From Chthoniobacterales bacterium (GTDB lineage Bacteria; Verrucomicrobiota; Verrucomicrobiia; Chthoniobacterales; UBA6821), in the NCBI GenBank assembly GCA_026461395.1, contig JAPJNA010000048.1:93300-147656 (forward strand): a DNA stretch of 54,357 nt, given 5' to 3'. Shown piece after piece: positions 28,807 through 37,874 of the stretch. The notes under the pieces are model-generated. The model was not told where the DNA came from, ran no database searches, and saw only the letters and a program-made list of their open reading frames with translations. The translations under genes and the position numbers were made by a program. Numbering within the stretch: the stretch's first letter is position 1; the number at the start of each line of letters is the position of its first letter.

Positions 28807-30090
28807 TCAGTGCGCCTTCAGCGCGTTCACGCTGGAGAGGATGCCCGAAATCATCGAGTAGGCCACCACGCCCACAAAAAGAGCCACAATCAAGATGACT
28901 GCGGGCTGGATCAGCGTGGTGAGATGTTGAATGCGAGAAGTCAGCTCGCGGTCGTAGCGCTTGGCGGCGCGGGCCAGAGATCCTGCCAGATCACCGGTCT
29001 GCTCACCGACCGCCAGGATATCAAGAAGGACCGGAGGGAAAAATCCGGTGCGGCGCATCGCCGAAGCAAGCGAGCTTCCCTCACGCACCATGTCGCCGAC
29101 TTTCTCGAGCAATCCCTTCAGATAGACATTTCCGGTTGCCGCACGCATCAGATCCATGGCCGAGAGCATCGTGACACCATTAGAGACCAAGGTTGAGAGA
29201 TTCTGCATTACTTCGGCATAGAAGCGGGCCTTCAGAACCGGTCCGACCACAGGTACATCGAGTTGGGCGCGGTGCCACCACGCCCGTCCAGCAGGTGTGA
29301 CAACCGCCATGCGCAACCCCGTGACGACTGCACCAATGAAGGCCGCGATCGCCCACCACCAATGAGCGCAGAAGAGACTGGTCGTGATCAGCGCCTGCGT
29401 AATCACAGGAAGCTTCTGTCCCGATTTGCCTAACAGAACCGAGAGCTGAGGTACCAAGAAGGTGAGGAAGATGAACATGAGTAGGATCGCCGAGGAGAAG
29501 ACGATTGCGGGATAGACAAGTGCTGAAGTCACCTTCTTGCCTAGCTCCCCAACCATTTCTAGGTGGGCACACTGGCGCTTCAAGATCTGGGGAAGCACGC
29601 CGCCTGCTTCACCTGCAGCGACTAGGTTGCAGTAGAGGGGATCGAACGACTTGCCACAGCTCCGTAGAGCCTTGGAGAAACCGACGCCCTCGCGCACCAG
29701 TTGGCGTAGATGGGCGGCCACGATTTTCACTGGCGATTTCTCCTGACGTTGCTCAATCACCTTGAGGGCCCCTTCAAGCTGCAGCCCAGCATCTAGAAGC
29801 TCCGCAAGCTCCTCGGTGAAGAAGAGCAACTGAGGGGTGGTCAGCTTCGGTAGATTGTCGGCAGAAGGCACCTCTCCGGCCTTTGCCTTGGCGGCACTGG
29901 GAGAAGAGGATCCGAAGAACGACTTCTTTGAAGCTGAGGAAGAGGTAGCCACTCCCTCCTCGACAACCTTGCTAGGCTGTAAGCCGCGCTCGCGTAACTT
30001 GCGGTAGGCATCCGATCCTGAGAGCGCCTCGATACGACCACCCTCGGAACGACCGGCTGCGTCTTGGGCTTTGAAAGAAAAGAAAGGCAT
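28807..30090 (-). CDS. Type II secretion/type IV pilus inner membrane protein (GspF/PilC family)
   Basis: MPFFSFKAQDAAGRSEGGRIEALSGSDAYRKLRERGLQP; tandem T2SSF domains; AVGEQTGDLAGSLARAAKRYDRELTSRI. Confidence 0.93.
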   Translation of the reverse strand: MPFFSFKAQDAAGRSEGGRIEALSGSDAYRKLRERGLQPSKVVEEGVATSSSASKKSFFGSSSPSAAKAKAGEVPSADNLPKLTTPQLLFFTEELAELLDAGLQLEGALKVIEQRQEKSPVKIVAAHLRQLVREGVGFSKALRSCGKSFDPLYCNLVAAGEAGGVLPQILKRQCAHLEMVGELGKKVTSALVYPAIVFSSAILLMFIFLTFLVPQLSVLLGKSGQKLPVITQALITTSLFCAHWWWAIAAFIGAVVTGLRMAVVTPAGRAWWHRAQLDVPVVGPVLKARFYAEVMQNLSTLVSNGVTMLSAMDLMRAATGNVYLKGLLEKVGDMVREGSSLASAMRRTGFFPPVLLDILAVGEQTGDLAGSLARAAKRYDRELTSRIQHLTTLIQPAVILIVALFVGVVAYSMISGILSSVNALKAH

Positions 30091-30140
30091 TGAGAAATAC
30101 GGTTAAGGCATACCCATCGATCCCGAGCTCAACGAAGGTG

Positions 30141-31955
30141 TCAATTGTATTTCGGATTTGGTGACAACCCGGGGGACGATGTTCCTGCCTTCAATAGTAA
30201 TAGTGAGATTCTTGTGACACCTTCGTCGGCAAGCGTGCTCTTCGGATAGCGATGCTGCAGGTTCAGATAGAGCCCAAGAGCAACACCAGGGGATGATTGC
30301 TCGATCCGAGCTACCTTAGCCAATCCCTCAGCAAGTGGCTCTACCCCAGAAAGCATCTCCTGCTGAAGGGCTAATAGCTTCTCCTGATCCGGGTAACGAA
30401 GGCTGAGGGTTTTAGCCAGTTCCCAAGCGCCGACCCGGTTACCCAGATCCAGAAATCGGCGTGAACGCTCCATCCCGTCACGAAGTTTGGATGCCTCATC
30501 CAGAGCTTCCTTAAACTGAGCGCGTCGTACGGGAAGATCTCTCAATGCCGCCTCAAGGCGGAATCGCTCTTGCTCAATTTCACAAATCCTGTGAGCGGCG
30601 TATAATCGGTCGAATTCATCGATGCTTGAATGCTTGAGTTCCGCACTGCCGGCGAACTCCTTGACTAAGGCGGGAAGATCCGGATTCTTGGGCCAGCTCT
30701 CCTCGGCAAGTTTCATCTCCTTAAGCATCTCGGTCATGTTTGCTGCTTGGCCGACTCGCCTTGCCGCTGCGAGATGAATGCCTGAAAGCGATTTGGACGC
30801 TTGAATGGAGGCCCGGTATGACGCGCCGTCGAAGTCTGAGGCCTGAGCCTCCATCTCCATCACGACAGCCAATGCGGCCTCGCAATCCTTCTCGGCAAGT
30901 AATTGATCCAAATGACGCTGTAACTGCAGAAAATAGAGGATTCTCCCTCTGGAACTTTCAGGATAAGAGATCATCTCCAAGGTCCTACCTCCCCTGGCAA
31001 AAGCTGCCATCAGGTGCCGCGATGCCTCGATGGTCGCATGACCATCCAGGAGAGTTGTGCAACTGGAGAGCAAATCACGAACAGTCTGCTGGCTCTGGGT
31101 AGCTAGGAACTCAAGGTAGCTTAAGTTGGCCTTCCCACCTTCCGGTGCAATTTCAAGCATAGCCTCCTGACCGAGACGCAAGGATGGACTCCAGTCAGCG
31201 AAGAGTCCGCGATAAAAACGGACCGTAAGGATCGCCTCGATGTAGTCCCCCTGCTCAAGAAAACGAAGAGCCAGTTCCTGCAGTTCCAATCGCACCTGCA
31301 ACTCGCTCACCTCATCTCCCAGTCCGATACGGGCAAGTTCGTTCTCGATCTCCGAGAGTTGAAGAGCTTTTTTGCTCGGTGTGGAGACGGGAACCGGAGT
31401 TGATTTGATCGTTTTCGGTCCGGCACCCTCCCTTCTCAACTGCTCCTGTTTCCGCTCGATCCGTACATTCCAAGAAAGAATCTCTTTCTGCCGTAGTAGC
31501 GCCGCCTCGGAGGCCCCGGGATTTTTTTGCCCAGAGAGAACCATGGAGGCCTTGACCACGGCACGGAGTAGATTATGGCACCGATTCTGATCCAAGGGGT
31601 CGGCGGCTAGTTGCTGAAGGATCTGATATGCCTTGCCCAGATCCTGAGGGGAAGTAACCCCGGGCCCTAATTGACGGGAGCAATCGCGCAGGAGCAAGGA
31701 ACGTCGCTCGGCTGCCTCTTTGGAAACGGGAGTGGCTGCAAGATAATTCTCAAAGGCCTGCCGAAGGGCTGATTGATCGACCACCTCGCAAACTCCCTCA
31801 TGCCAGCGCATCAAACCCTCCATGTCGACTGCCTTAGGATCATCGGCCGCCATCAGTGGTAAAAAAAACAGACAACCAATCCACCCTGAGGTCCACCCGG
31901 CAGAAAGAGTTCGTAAGCCCTTAAGGAACCGCGGTTCCTGAATCCGACTTCTCAT
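30141..31955 (-). CDS. Hypothetical secreted helical-repeat-like protein (604 aa), paralogue of 31980-34124
   Basis: N-terminal hydrophobic segment; C-terminal half aligns by eye with the 714-aa neighbour. Confidence 0.8.
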   Translation of the reverse strand: MRSRIQEPRFLKGLRTLSAGWTSGWIGCLFFLPLMAADDPKAVDMEGLMRWHEGVCEVVDQSALRQAFENYLAATPVSKEAAERRSLLLRDCSRQLGPGVTSPQDLGKAYQILQQLAADPLDQNRCHNLLRAVVKASMVLSGQKNPGASEAALLRQKEILSWNVRIERKQEQLRREGAGPKTIKSTPVPVSTPSKKALQLSEIENELARIGLGDEVSELQVRLELQELALRFLEQGDYIEAILTVRFYRGLFADWSPSLRLGQEAMLEIAPEGGKANLSYLEFLATQSQQTVRDLLSSCTTLLDGHATIEASRHLMAAFARGGRTLEMISYPESSRGRILYFLQLQRHLDQLLAEKDCEAALAVVMEMEAQASDFDGASYRASIQASKSLSGIHLAAARRVGQAANMTEMLKEMKLAEESWPKNPDLPALVKEFAGSAELKHSSIDEFDRLYAAHRICEIEQERFRLEAALRDLPVRRAQFKEALDEASKLRDGMERSRRFLDLGNRVGAWELAKTLSLRYPDQEKLLALQQEMLSGVEPLAEGLAKVARIEQSSPGVALGLYLNLQHRYPKSTLADEGVTRISLLLLKAGTSSPGLSPNPKYN

Positions 31956-31979
31956 GGCAAAAGGTCAGGCTATTCCTTC

Positions 31980-34124
31980 CTAAGAGGCATCCGGCATGAT
32001 GAGCCTGACAATGCGCTGAATCCCCTGCTTGGAGAGATCACTCATCGGATAGCGGCTCTGGGAGCGAAGGTACCAGGCGAGCGAGGAGCCGTATTCCTTC
32101 TTCTCCTCGTCGCTCTTGGCCTGCCTGATGTCATGGACAAAGTCGGGAGCCTGAGTGGTGAGATCCGCCCTGAGTTGCCCGAGCTTCTGGTCGTCCGGAT
32201 AGTGGCCGAACGTGACTTCAATCCCTTCCCAGGCACCGGCGTAATCCCCGCGGCGAGCGATCTCCTGCGAACGCATGATCGAGGTCTCGATCTCCTGCAT
32301 CCGGGAAAGAACGTTGCGGAGTTTCTCCTTTCGTTCGGACTTCCTGTTCGAATCGTCCATGGCGAGCGCGGCGATGTACTTTTCCTTGTCGTCGAAAATC
32401 TGCCGGTAGTTGTGCTGGCTATCAAGCTGGTCAAAGTCGCTCACCGCCTGGACCTGAGGGCTAGCCTTCTCGGAAACCTTGGTCATGTCGGTGGAGAAGG
32501 ACTGGATCTCGGGATTATTCGGCCAAATGGCCGCGGCGCGGGTGATCTCGGCCTGAACCGTCTGGAGATCTCCCCTTGATGCGGCGACACGTGCCTGGGC
32601 GATGTGCAGACTGCTGGCGGTCCTGACACCTTGGACATTGGCCATGATCTCCACGTCATCGAAACCGGGATTCACCTTTTTCATCTCCGCCACGACGGCG
32701 GCGACAGCATCGATATTTCCGGAGTTGGAAGAGTTAACGAGCTTGTTGCAGAGTTGCGCGTATTTCAGCGTCTTTCTCTTCTCATCCTGGGTCAGGAGAC
32801 GGACGCTAGGAAGATATTCACCCTTGGTGAAGAGTGAGGCGAGTTGAGTACCCGCGCTCTCAAGTTCGTTCTGCTCGAGAAGGTATTTGTAGACTTTCAC
32901 CCCTTCGTTCACGTCGCGGATGATCTCATTAGCGACCCCGTCGAGCTGGCTCAGGGTCTTGAAGGTCTTGCTCATCGTCCTCATGCCACTGGAAACTGCG
33001 TTCATGAGACTCTCGACACTGGCGTTTTCCAGACCGAACTGAACCCCTGAGCCTGAAAGGGCCATGCCATCCATTGCTGAAGTATTATTGCCGACGCCCG
33101 CCGAGGCACCTCCCGATTCCGCCGAGGTTCCTGCCCCCGAGCGTCCCCCATCACCACCGGCTGCGGCCGCCCCCTTGGGATCTCCTTTGGCAATGACTTT
33201 AAGCTGCCCGGCATCCTTGTTGTAACCCAGTTTCTCGGCCATCTGTTCGAAGCTCCGAATCGATTGGTCCCCGTCATCGAAGATGGCGCGGTAGAAGCGG
33301 TTTGCAATGATCACATGCTGGTAGCGCCGCTGGACGAAAAGCTGAAGGATCAGGGACTGGAGTTGGAATTTCGCGCTCGACTCGGCGCTGGCGATCCGCA
33401 GCTTGTTCTTCTCAATGGTCTGGCCCAGGGAGGCCAGTTCCCGCTTGGTGGGCTCCATCCGCGCATCGCGCTCAATATCCTGATTTTTGTTGTAACTCTC
33501 GGCATCGTTTTTTCCGACCGAGGACTGGTCCAGGGGGCGCGCCCTCGCTGACTGGAGGTTGTTATACTCGGCGATCTTGCGTTGCCGCTCCAAGTCGACG
33601 TTCTGCTGGATCAGCCTGGTGATCTCGGTCCGGACATTCGCTGCCGTGTAAACGGCATCGTGGATCGTGCTGCAGATGTTGGCATCACTCTCGAATTCGG
33701 AAGCCTTTGACAGGAGATTGAATGCCTCGTCCTGATTCTTCTTCGTGGCATTGCCCGGTGACAGTAACTCCATGATCCTCTCGATCCGCTGGCGGTATGC
33801 CTTGGCATCCTCGGAAGTCTCCGCAGGGGCGTTTAGGAATTTTTCGAACTGGGCGGCGAAAGCCGGATTATTCCAGAGTGACAGGAATGTGTTCGGCTTC
33901 ATGTCCACCACGTTCTTCCTGCCCGCCAAGCTGGCATCAGCCATTCCCTGCTTGCCAATCGCCCTGTTGTCGGATGCACCGGTCAGGGAGTTACCCTGAC
34001 GATACTGCTGACCTCCTTCCTTGATTGTCTCGGCACTACCTTGCTGTTCTTGCTGCGCCTGAAGGCCCGCCGGCAGAACGGGCAGGATGACTCCGCAGAT
34101 CATAATGAAGATCGGGCGCTTCAT
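31980..34124 (-). CDS. Hypothetical secreted helical-repeat-like protein (714 aa)
   Basis: Signal peptide MKRPIFIMICGVILPVLPAGLQAQ; central Gly/Ser/Ala-rich linker; start overlaps the upstream stop (ATGA). Confidence 0.82.
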   Translation of the reverse strand: MKRPIFIMICGVILPVLPAGLQAQQEQQGSAETIKEGGQQYRQGNSLTGASDNRAIGKQGMADASLAGRKNVVDMKPNTFLSLWNNPAFAAQFEKFLNAPAETSEDAKAYRQRIERIMELLSPGNATKKNQDEAFNLLSKASEFESDANICSTIHDAVYTAANVRTEITRLIQQNVDLERQRKIAEYNNLQSARARPLDQSSVGKNDAESYNKNQDIERDARMEPTKRELASLGQTIEKNKLRIASAESSAKFQLQSLILQLFVQRRYQHVIIANRFYRAIFDDGDQSIRSFEQMAEKLGYNKDAGQLKVIAKGDPKGAAAAGGDGGRSGAGTSAESGGASAGVGNNTSAMDGMALSGSGVQFGLENASVESLMNAVSSGMRTMSKTFKTLSQLDGVANEIIRDVNEGVKVYKYLLEQNELESAGTQLASLFTKGEYLPSVRLLTQDEKRKTLKYAQLCNKLVNSSNSGNIDAVAAVVAEMKKVNPGFDDVEIMANVQGVRTASSLHIAQARVAASRGDLQTVQAEITRAAAIWPNNPEIQSFSTDMTKVSEKASPQVQAVSDFDQLDSQHNYRQIFDDKEKYIAALAMDDSNRKSERKEKLRNVLSRMQEIETSIMRSQEIARRGDYAGAWEGIEVTFGHYPDDQKLGQLRADLTTQAPDFVHDIRQAKSDEEKKEYGSSLAWYLRSQSRYPMSDLSKQGIQRIVRLIMPDAS

Positions 34125-34534
34125 GGTTTGTTCGCCTCCTCGACCTTGAGTAATCCATCCTCAATCACCTTTACCTTCATCAGGTAGTGCTGGCCCTTCT
34201 GGATAGTCAGACCACCAAGCGTTGGCGGCACCAGCACGGGAAGAACTACGGGTGCTCCTCCCTGAGTCTGCTTTTTCAACACCACGGAAAAGAGACGTCC
34301 CTTCGTCGGAGAGTTTCCGAGTGCAGAATCGATCTCGGCATCAATCTTGTAGGTATTGCCACGGAGCGAGTTGGCATTGTCGTAATAGATTGAGGCGTTC
34401 AGTTCTTCGATGGTCCTCAGTGAGGCATCCCCTCCGTTCTGTTGCAGTCCGTAAAAACCGCCCCCTGCAGCAAGTAGGACGAGAAGCATAATCAGCCAGG
34501 GGGGGAGTCCTTGGGGCTTTTTTTGGCGGGACAT
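34121..34534 (-). CDS. Small membrane-anchored hypothetical protein
   Basis: MSRQKKPQGLPPWLIMLLVLLAAGGGFYG: single N-terminal TM; ORF opens at 34609. Confidence 0.75.
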   Translation of the reverse strand: MSRQKKPQGLPPWLIMLLVLLAAGGGFYGLQQNGGDASLRTIEELNASIYYDNANSLRGNTYKIDAEIDSALGNSPTKGRLFSVVLKKQTQGGAPVVLPVLVPPTLGGLTIQKGQHYLMKVKVIEDGLLKVEEANKP

Positions 34535-34565
34535 CTTTTTACCATCATGCTGGCTTACAAGAAAT

Positions 34566-35312
34566 TCAAACCGAATCGACTGCCCCAATGATTTCCCCGC
34601 CGGGCTCAAGCCGGCGGATTTTTTTTAAATACCGCGTGCCGTCGTGGCCGAGCGTCTCGGGATCTATGACGGGACCGCCAAAGAAGCGGTCCCAAAAACG
34701 CTCCAAGGAGTGGGGAGCCAATGCATCGGACAAACATGCCTCCAAAGCCCTTTCATAAAACTCTAGGGATCTACTCCTCACACCCTCTCTGGAAACCGCG
34801 AACTGGGCACCGCCCCGGAAGTGGAATAGATCAGGAGATGGGCCTCCGAATATGAGTTCGTACAAACTGCCCGTAGAAAGCTCGACCCGTTCGGGATTCT
34901 TGCTCCAGGGAACAAACAGGCGCCGTCCTTGAGGATCGTCGGTGTCTTCCAGAAACCCGTACCATAGAAAAGGGCTTGGGATTTCCTTTCTCTCGGCCAA
35001 GGCTTTCAGCCGTTCGTGCAGGTCGGGGGCGTGGTCAAAAGGATGCCCTTGGCAGAAAACGGTGACATCAGCCAGTGAATCAAACCTCGTGATGAGATGG
35101 GTGAGATAGGTGTGGGCTTCCCTGCCTGTATTCAGAAGAGTTACCACGGACATCCCTTCTCTTCCGATAAGACTCTCCGGCAATGCCTGCGTGACTCCCT
35201 TGTCATAGACCGAGATACGGAAGGATGCCGGCACTCTCTTGAGCCACCGGAGATCCTCCTCATGGCGCGCGACAACAAGTTCTATCGAACAATCCTCGGA
35301 AAGAGACGTCAT
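34566..35312 (-). CDS. DUF3431-like protein
   Basis: SIELVVARHEEDLRWLKRVPASFRISVYDKG...NTGREAHTYLTHLITRFDSLADVTVFCQGHPFDH. ORF opens at 35378; MTSLSEDCS start preferred. Confidence 0.75.
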   Translation of the reverse strand: MTSLSEDCSIELVVARHEEDLRWLKRVPASFRISVYDKGVTQALPESLIGREGMSVVTLLNTGREAHTYLTHLITRFDSLADVTVFCQGHPFDHAPDLHERLKALAERKEIPSPFLWYGFLEDTDDPQGRRLFVPWSKNPERVELSTGSLYELIFGGPSPDLFHFRGGAQFAVSREGVRSRSLEFYERALEACLSDALAPHSLERFWDRFFGGPVIDPETLGHDGTRYLKKIRRLEPGGEIIGAVDSV

Positions 35313-35376
35313 TGCGTTCTTTTTCTTAATGAGCTTGGCGAAGGGAGGCCAGATCCAATAGAAGTCGAATCTTCCC

Positions 35377-36135
35377 ATGAATATTCTGATCCTAGCAGCT
35401 GGATATGCAACACGTCTCTATCCCCTCACCGAAAACAAGGCCAAACCCCTGCTCGAAGTAGCGGGTAAGCCAATGATCGAATGGGTGCTCGACAACCTCG
35501 CCCCGATTCCCGACATCAATCGGGTCTATGTCGTGACGAACAACAAGTTCGCCAAGGCTTTTGAGGAATGGGCAGCCGGGTATAAAGCAAAGGGACACGG
35601 CGGGGACAAAATGGAGTTCACTATCGTCAACGACGGATCCACATGTGATACCGACAAACTCGGAGCAATCGGCGACATCCACCACGTTCTCAAGACTCAA
35701 GACATCACGCACCAGGATCTGCTGGTTGTTGCGGGGGACAATCTCTTCAGCCAGCCCGTTCCGGAATTCGCGGAGGCTGCCAAAAATCATCCCGCCACCC
35801 TCGCCCTCTACGACGTGGGGAATCTTGAGGAGATTCGAAAATATAACAATGTCTCCATCGACGCCGAGGGTGTGATCACCCACTTCGAGGAGAAACCGGC
35901 CCACCCGACCACCACCAAAACCGGCATTGCTCTTTACTATTACCGCAAGGATGTCCTCCCGCTCATCAATACCTATGTCGCGGAGGGAAATAACCCCGAT
36001 CAACCGGGGCGCCTGATTCAGTGGCTCTATACGAGGGTCAAGGTGGGCACTTGGGACGTTCCTGGTACTTGGTTCGATATCGGAAGCAAGGAGACCCTGA
36101 TCGAGGCCAATGAGGTCTTCAAAAAATTCGCCTGA
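35377..36135 (+). CDS. Sugar-phosphate nucleotidyltransferase (RmlA-like NTP transferase)
   Basis: MNILILAAGYATRLYPLTENKAKPLLEVAGKPMIEW; VVAGDNLF; GTWFDIGSKETLIEA. Confidence 0.94.
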   Translation: MNILILAAGYATRLYPLTENKAKPLLEVAGKPMIEWVLDNLAPIPDINRVYVVTNNKFAKAFEEWAAGYKAKGHGGDKMEFTIVNDGSTCDTDKLGAIGDIHHVLKTQDITHQDLLVVAGDNLFSQPVPEFAEAAKNHPATLALYDVGNLEEIRKYNNVSIDAEGVITHFEEKPAHPTTTKTGIALYYYRKDVLPLINTYVAEGNNPDQPGRLIQWLYTRVKVGTWDVPGTWFDIGSKETLIEANEVFKKFA

Positions 36136-36240
36136 AATTCAGGCTCAGCGTGATGACTCGGGACTAGCTTCCCGCCCCTAGAACACTGAGCTTTGGGAAT
36201 AGATCCCTCGGCTCAGGGCGGATAATTGGGCTTTCGATTC

Positions 36241-36414
36241 TTAAGCCAGCTTGAGCCTCTTACTTCCGTGGCGAGTTTTAGCGACGACGCTCCCACGGCG
36301 GAAGAGATCTTGGATGGCAGCCAGTGTCTCGCGCTCGTTCCGGGCGTAGCTGGAGACGGCGGCGACAAGGTCGCCGAGTGAGGTGATGTGGTTAGGGGTG
36401 CTGTGTGTTTTCAT
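36241..36414 (-). CDS. Small conserved-looking hypothetical protein
   Basis: ITSLGDLVAAVSSYARNERETLAAIQDLFRRGSVVAKTRHG; start taken at MKTHSTPNH. Confidence 0.55.
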   Translation of the reverse strand: MKTHSTPNHITSLGDLVAAVSSYARNERETLAAIQDLFRRGSVVAKTRHGSKRLKLA

Positions 36415-36482
36415 GGCGTGTTCTTTCTGAAGAGTAAGACACATAGCCGGCGGAGGATGTTCAAAATAGTTGCAGTCTGAAA

Positions 36483-36523
36483 CTCTCCTCTCGCACCCCT
36501 CGCACCTCTCCCCTCACCCTCCC
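36483..36523. repeat. C-rich quasi-repeat of CTCGCACC-type units upstream of the ExbB-like gene
   Basis: CTCTCCTCTCGCACCCCTCGCACCTCTCCCCTCACCCTCCC. Confidence 0.6.
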
Positions 36524-36602
36524 GATGCTAACCGGACAAGGTGCAAGCCTTGCTTGTCTCTACATCTCGGATATGCTCCAAGCATCCCCAATCAGGATTC
36601 GC

Positions 36603-37418
36603 ATGCATTCAATATCCGCTAAACGATCCAGACTCCACGGTATCTTCACTCCCTTTATTGTTGGAGCCATTGCCGTCTCTTCAGCGATGGCCGTGGAGAC
36701 GAATGCCCCGACGGCACTCTCTTCTCTTCCCTCACTTGCCTCTCCTGCCACGATGACATCCGGGAATCCGGAAACGCTGCTCAAACTTCTCTCGGCCGGA
36801 GGCTTGGTGATGGTCCCCCTACTGCTTCTTTCCGTGATCACGCTGGCGTTAATCCTTGTCTATCTCGTTACTCTCAGGAGAGGTGCCGTGGCAGGTTCCA
36901 GGTTCATGACGACAGCCGAGACGCTGCTCGGCAAAGGAGACCTTCTGGGTCTCCTAGCCATTGCCAACAAACACCGTGATATAGCGACCTCGATCCTCAC
37001 AAGAACACTTGAATTTCTAGCCAGTCATCCGGTGGCCACGGACGATCAACTCCGGGAAATCGCGCAGACAGAGGGAAGCCGCGAGGCCTCGCTGCTAAAC
37101 CAGCGCGTCGCCTGGCTTGCCGACATCGCCACTGTGGCCCCGATGCTAGGACTACTCGGGACAGTTTTCGGCATGATCCGGTCCTTCAGTGTGATGGCCA
37201 ACGATGTGGTCGCTTCCCGCCCGATGTTGCTGGCGGAGGGTGTGGCTGAGGCCCTTGTCGCAACAGCAGCGGGACTCGTTGTCGGCATTCCTGCGATGAT
37301 CGCCTACGCTTGGTTCCGTGGGAGGGTTCAGGAAATGATCTCCGAAATGGAAGGGGTCACCTCCCTTCTGCTGGTGAAGCTCGTGATCGCCAGGAAAAAT
37401 TCGCAGACACCCCGCTGA
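36603..37418 (+). CDS. MotA/TolQ/ExbB proton channel family protein
   Basis: VAWLADIATVAPMLGLLGTVFGMIRSF...LLAEGVAEALVATAAGLVVGIPAMIAYAWFRGRV. ORF opens at 36525. Confidence 0.93.
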   Translation: MHSISAKRSRLHGIFTPFIVGAIAVSSAMAVETNAPTALSSLPSLASPATMTSGNPETLLKLLSAGGLVMVPLLLLSVITLALILVYLVTLRRGAVAGSRFMTTAETLLGKGDLLGLLAIANKHRDIATSILTRTLEFLASHPVATDDQLREIAQTEGSREASLLNQRVAWLADIATVAPMLGLLGTVFGMIRSFSVMANDVVASRPMLLAEGVAEALVATAAGLVVGIPAMIAYAWFRGRVQEMISEMEGVTSLLLVKLVIARKNSQTPR

Positions 37419-37433
37419 TCTCCACCGTCTGCC

Positions 37434-37868
37434 GTGAATTTCCGCACGCGCCTACAACCGGAGCCACGGGGCTTCCTGATTGCCCCGATGGTCGACATCC
37501 TGCTCGTGCTACTCGGGTTCTTTATGCTCACGTGGAGTTTTGCGCGACAGGAACGGGAACTCGACGTCCAGATGCCCTCGGCAGGCGAGGCTAAGGAACA
37601 GCGGCGCTCCGTCGGCGAGGTAATCGTGAATGTGAAGGCCGATGGCAGTCTTGTCATGAACCGTCGAAACATGACTCCGGACGAGCTTTTGACGGCGCTT
37701 TCACGGATCGCCGCGCTCTACCCCGACCAGGCGGTGGTGCTACGCGGAGATCAGCGCGTCGACTACGGACACATCGTCCAGACACTCGATCTCTGCCGGA
37801 AGGCCAAGATCTGCAATATCGCCTTCGCCACGGCAAGCCCAGAAGCCCCCTCTGCCGCCAGTCCCTAA
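37434..37868 (+). CDS. ExbD/TolR-family biopolymer transport protein
   Basis: FLIAPMVDILLVLLGFFMLTWSFARQERELDVQMPSA, conserved TM Asp; GTG start. Confidence 0.9.
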   Translation: MNFRTRLQPEPRGFLIAPMVDILLVLLGFFMLTWSFARQERELDVQMPSAGEAKEQRRSVGEVIVNVKADGSLVMNRRNMTPDELLTALSRIAALYPDQAVVLRGDQRVDYGHIVQTLDLCRKAKICNIAFATASPEAPSAASP

Positions 37869-37874
37869 GTCTCC

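Noticed and set aside
35376-35379. Divergent start codons interlocking in CATG (DUF3431-like ORF and nucleotidyltransferase)
   Set aside because: Striking if real, but the DUF3431-like domain begins near an internal Met (35312), so the upstream start is probably an artefact of longest-ORF calling.
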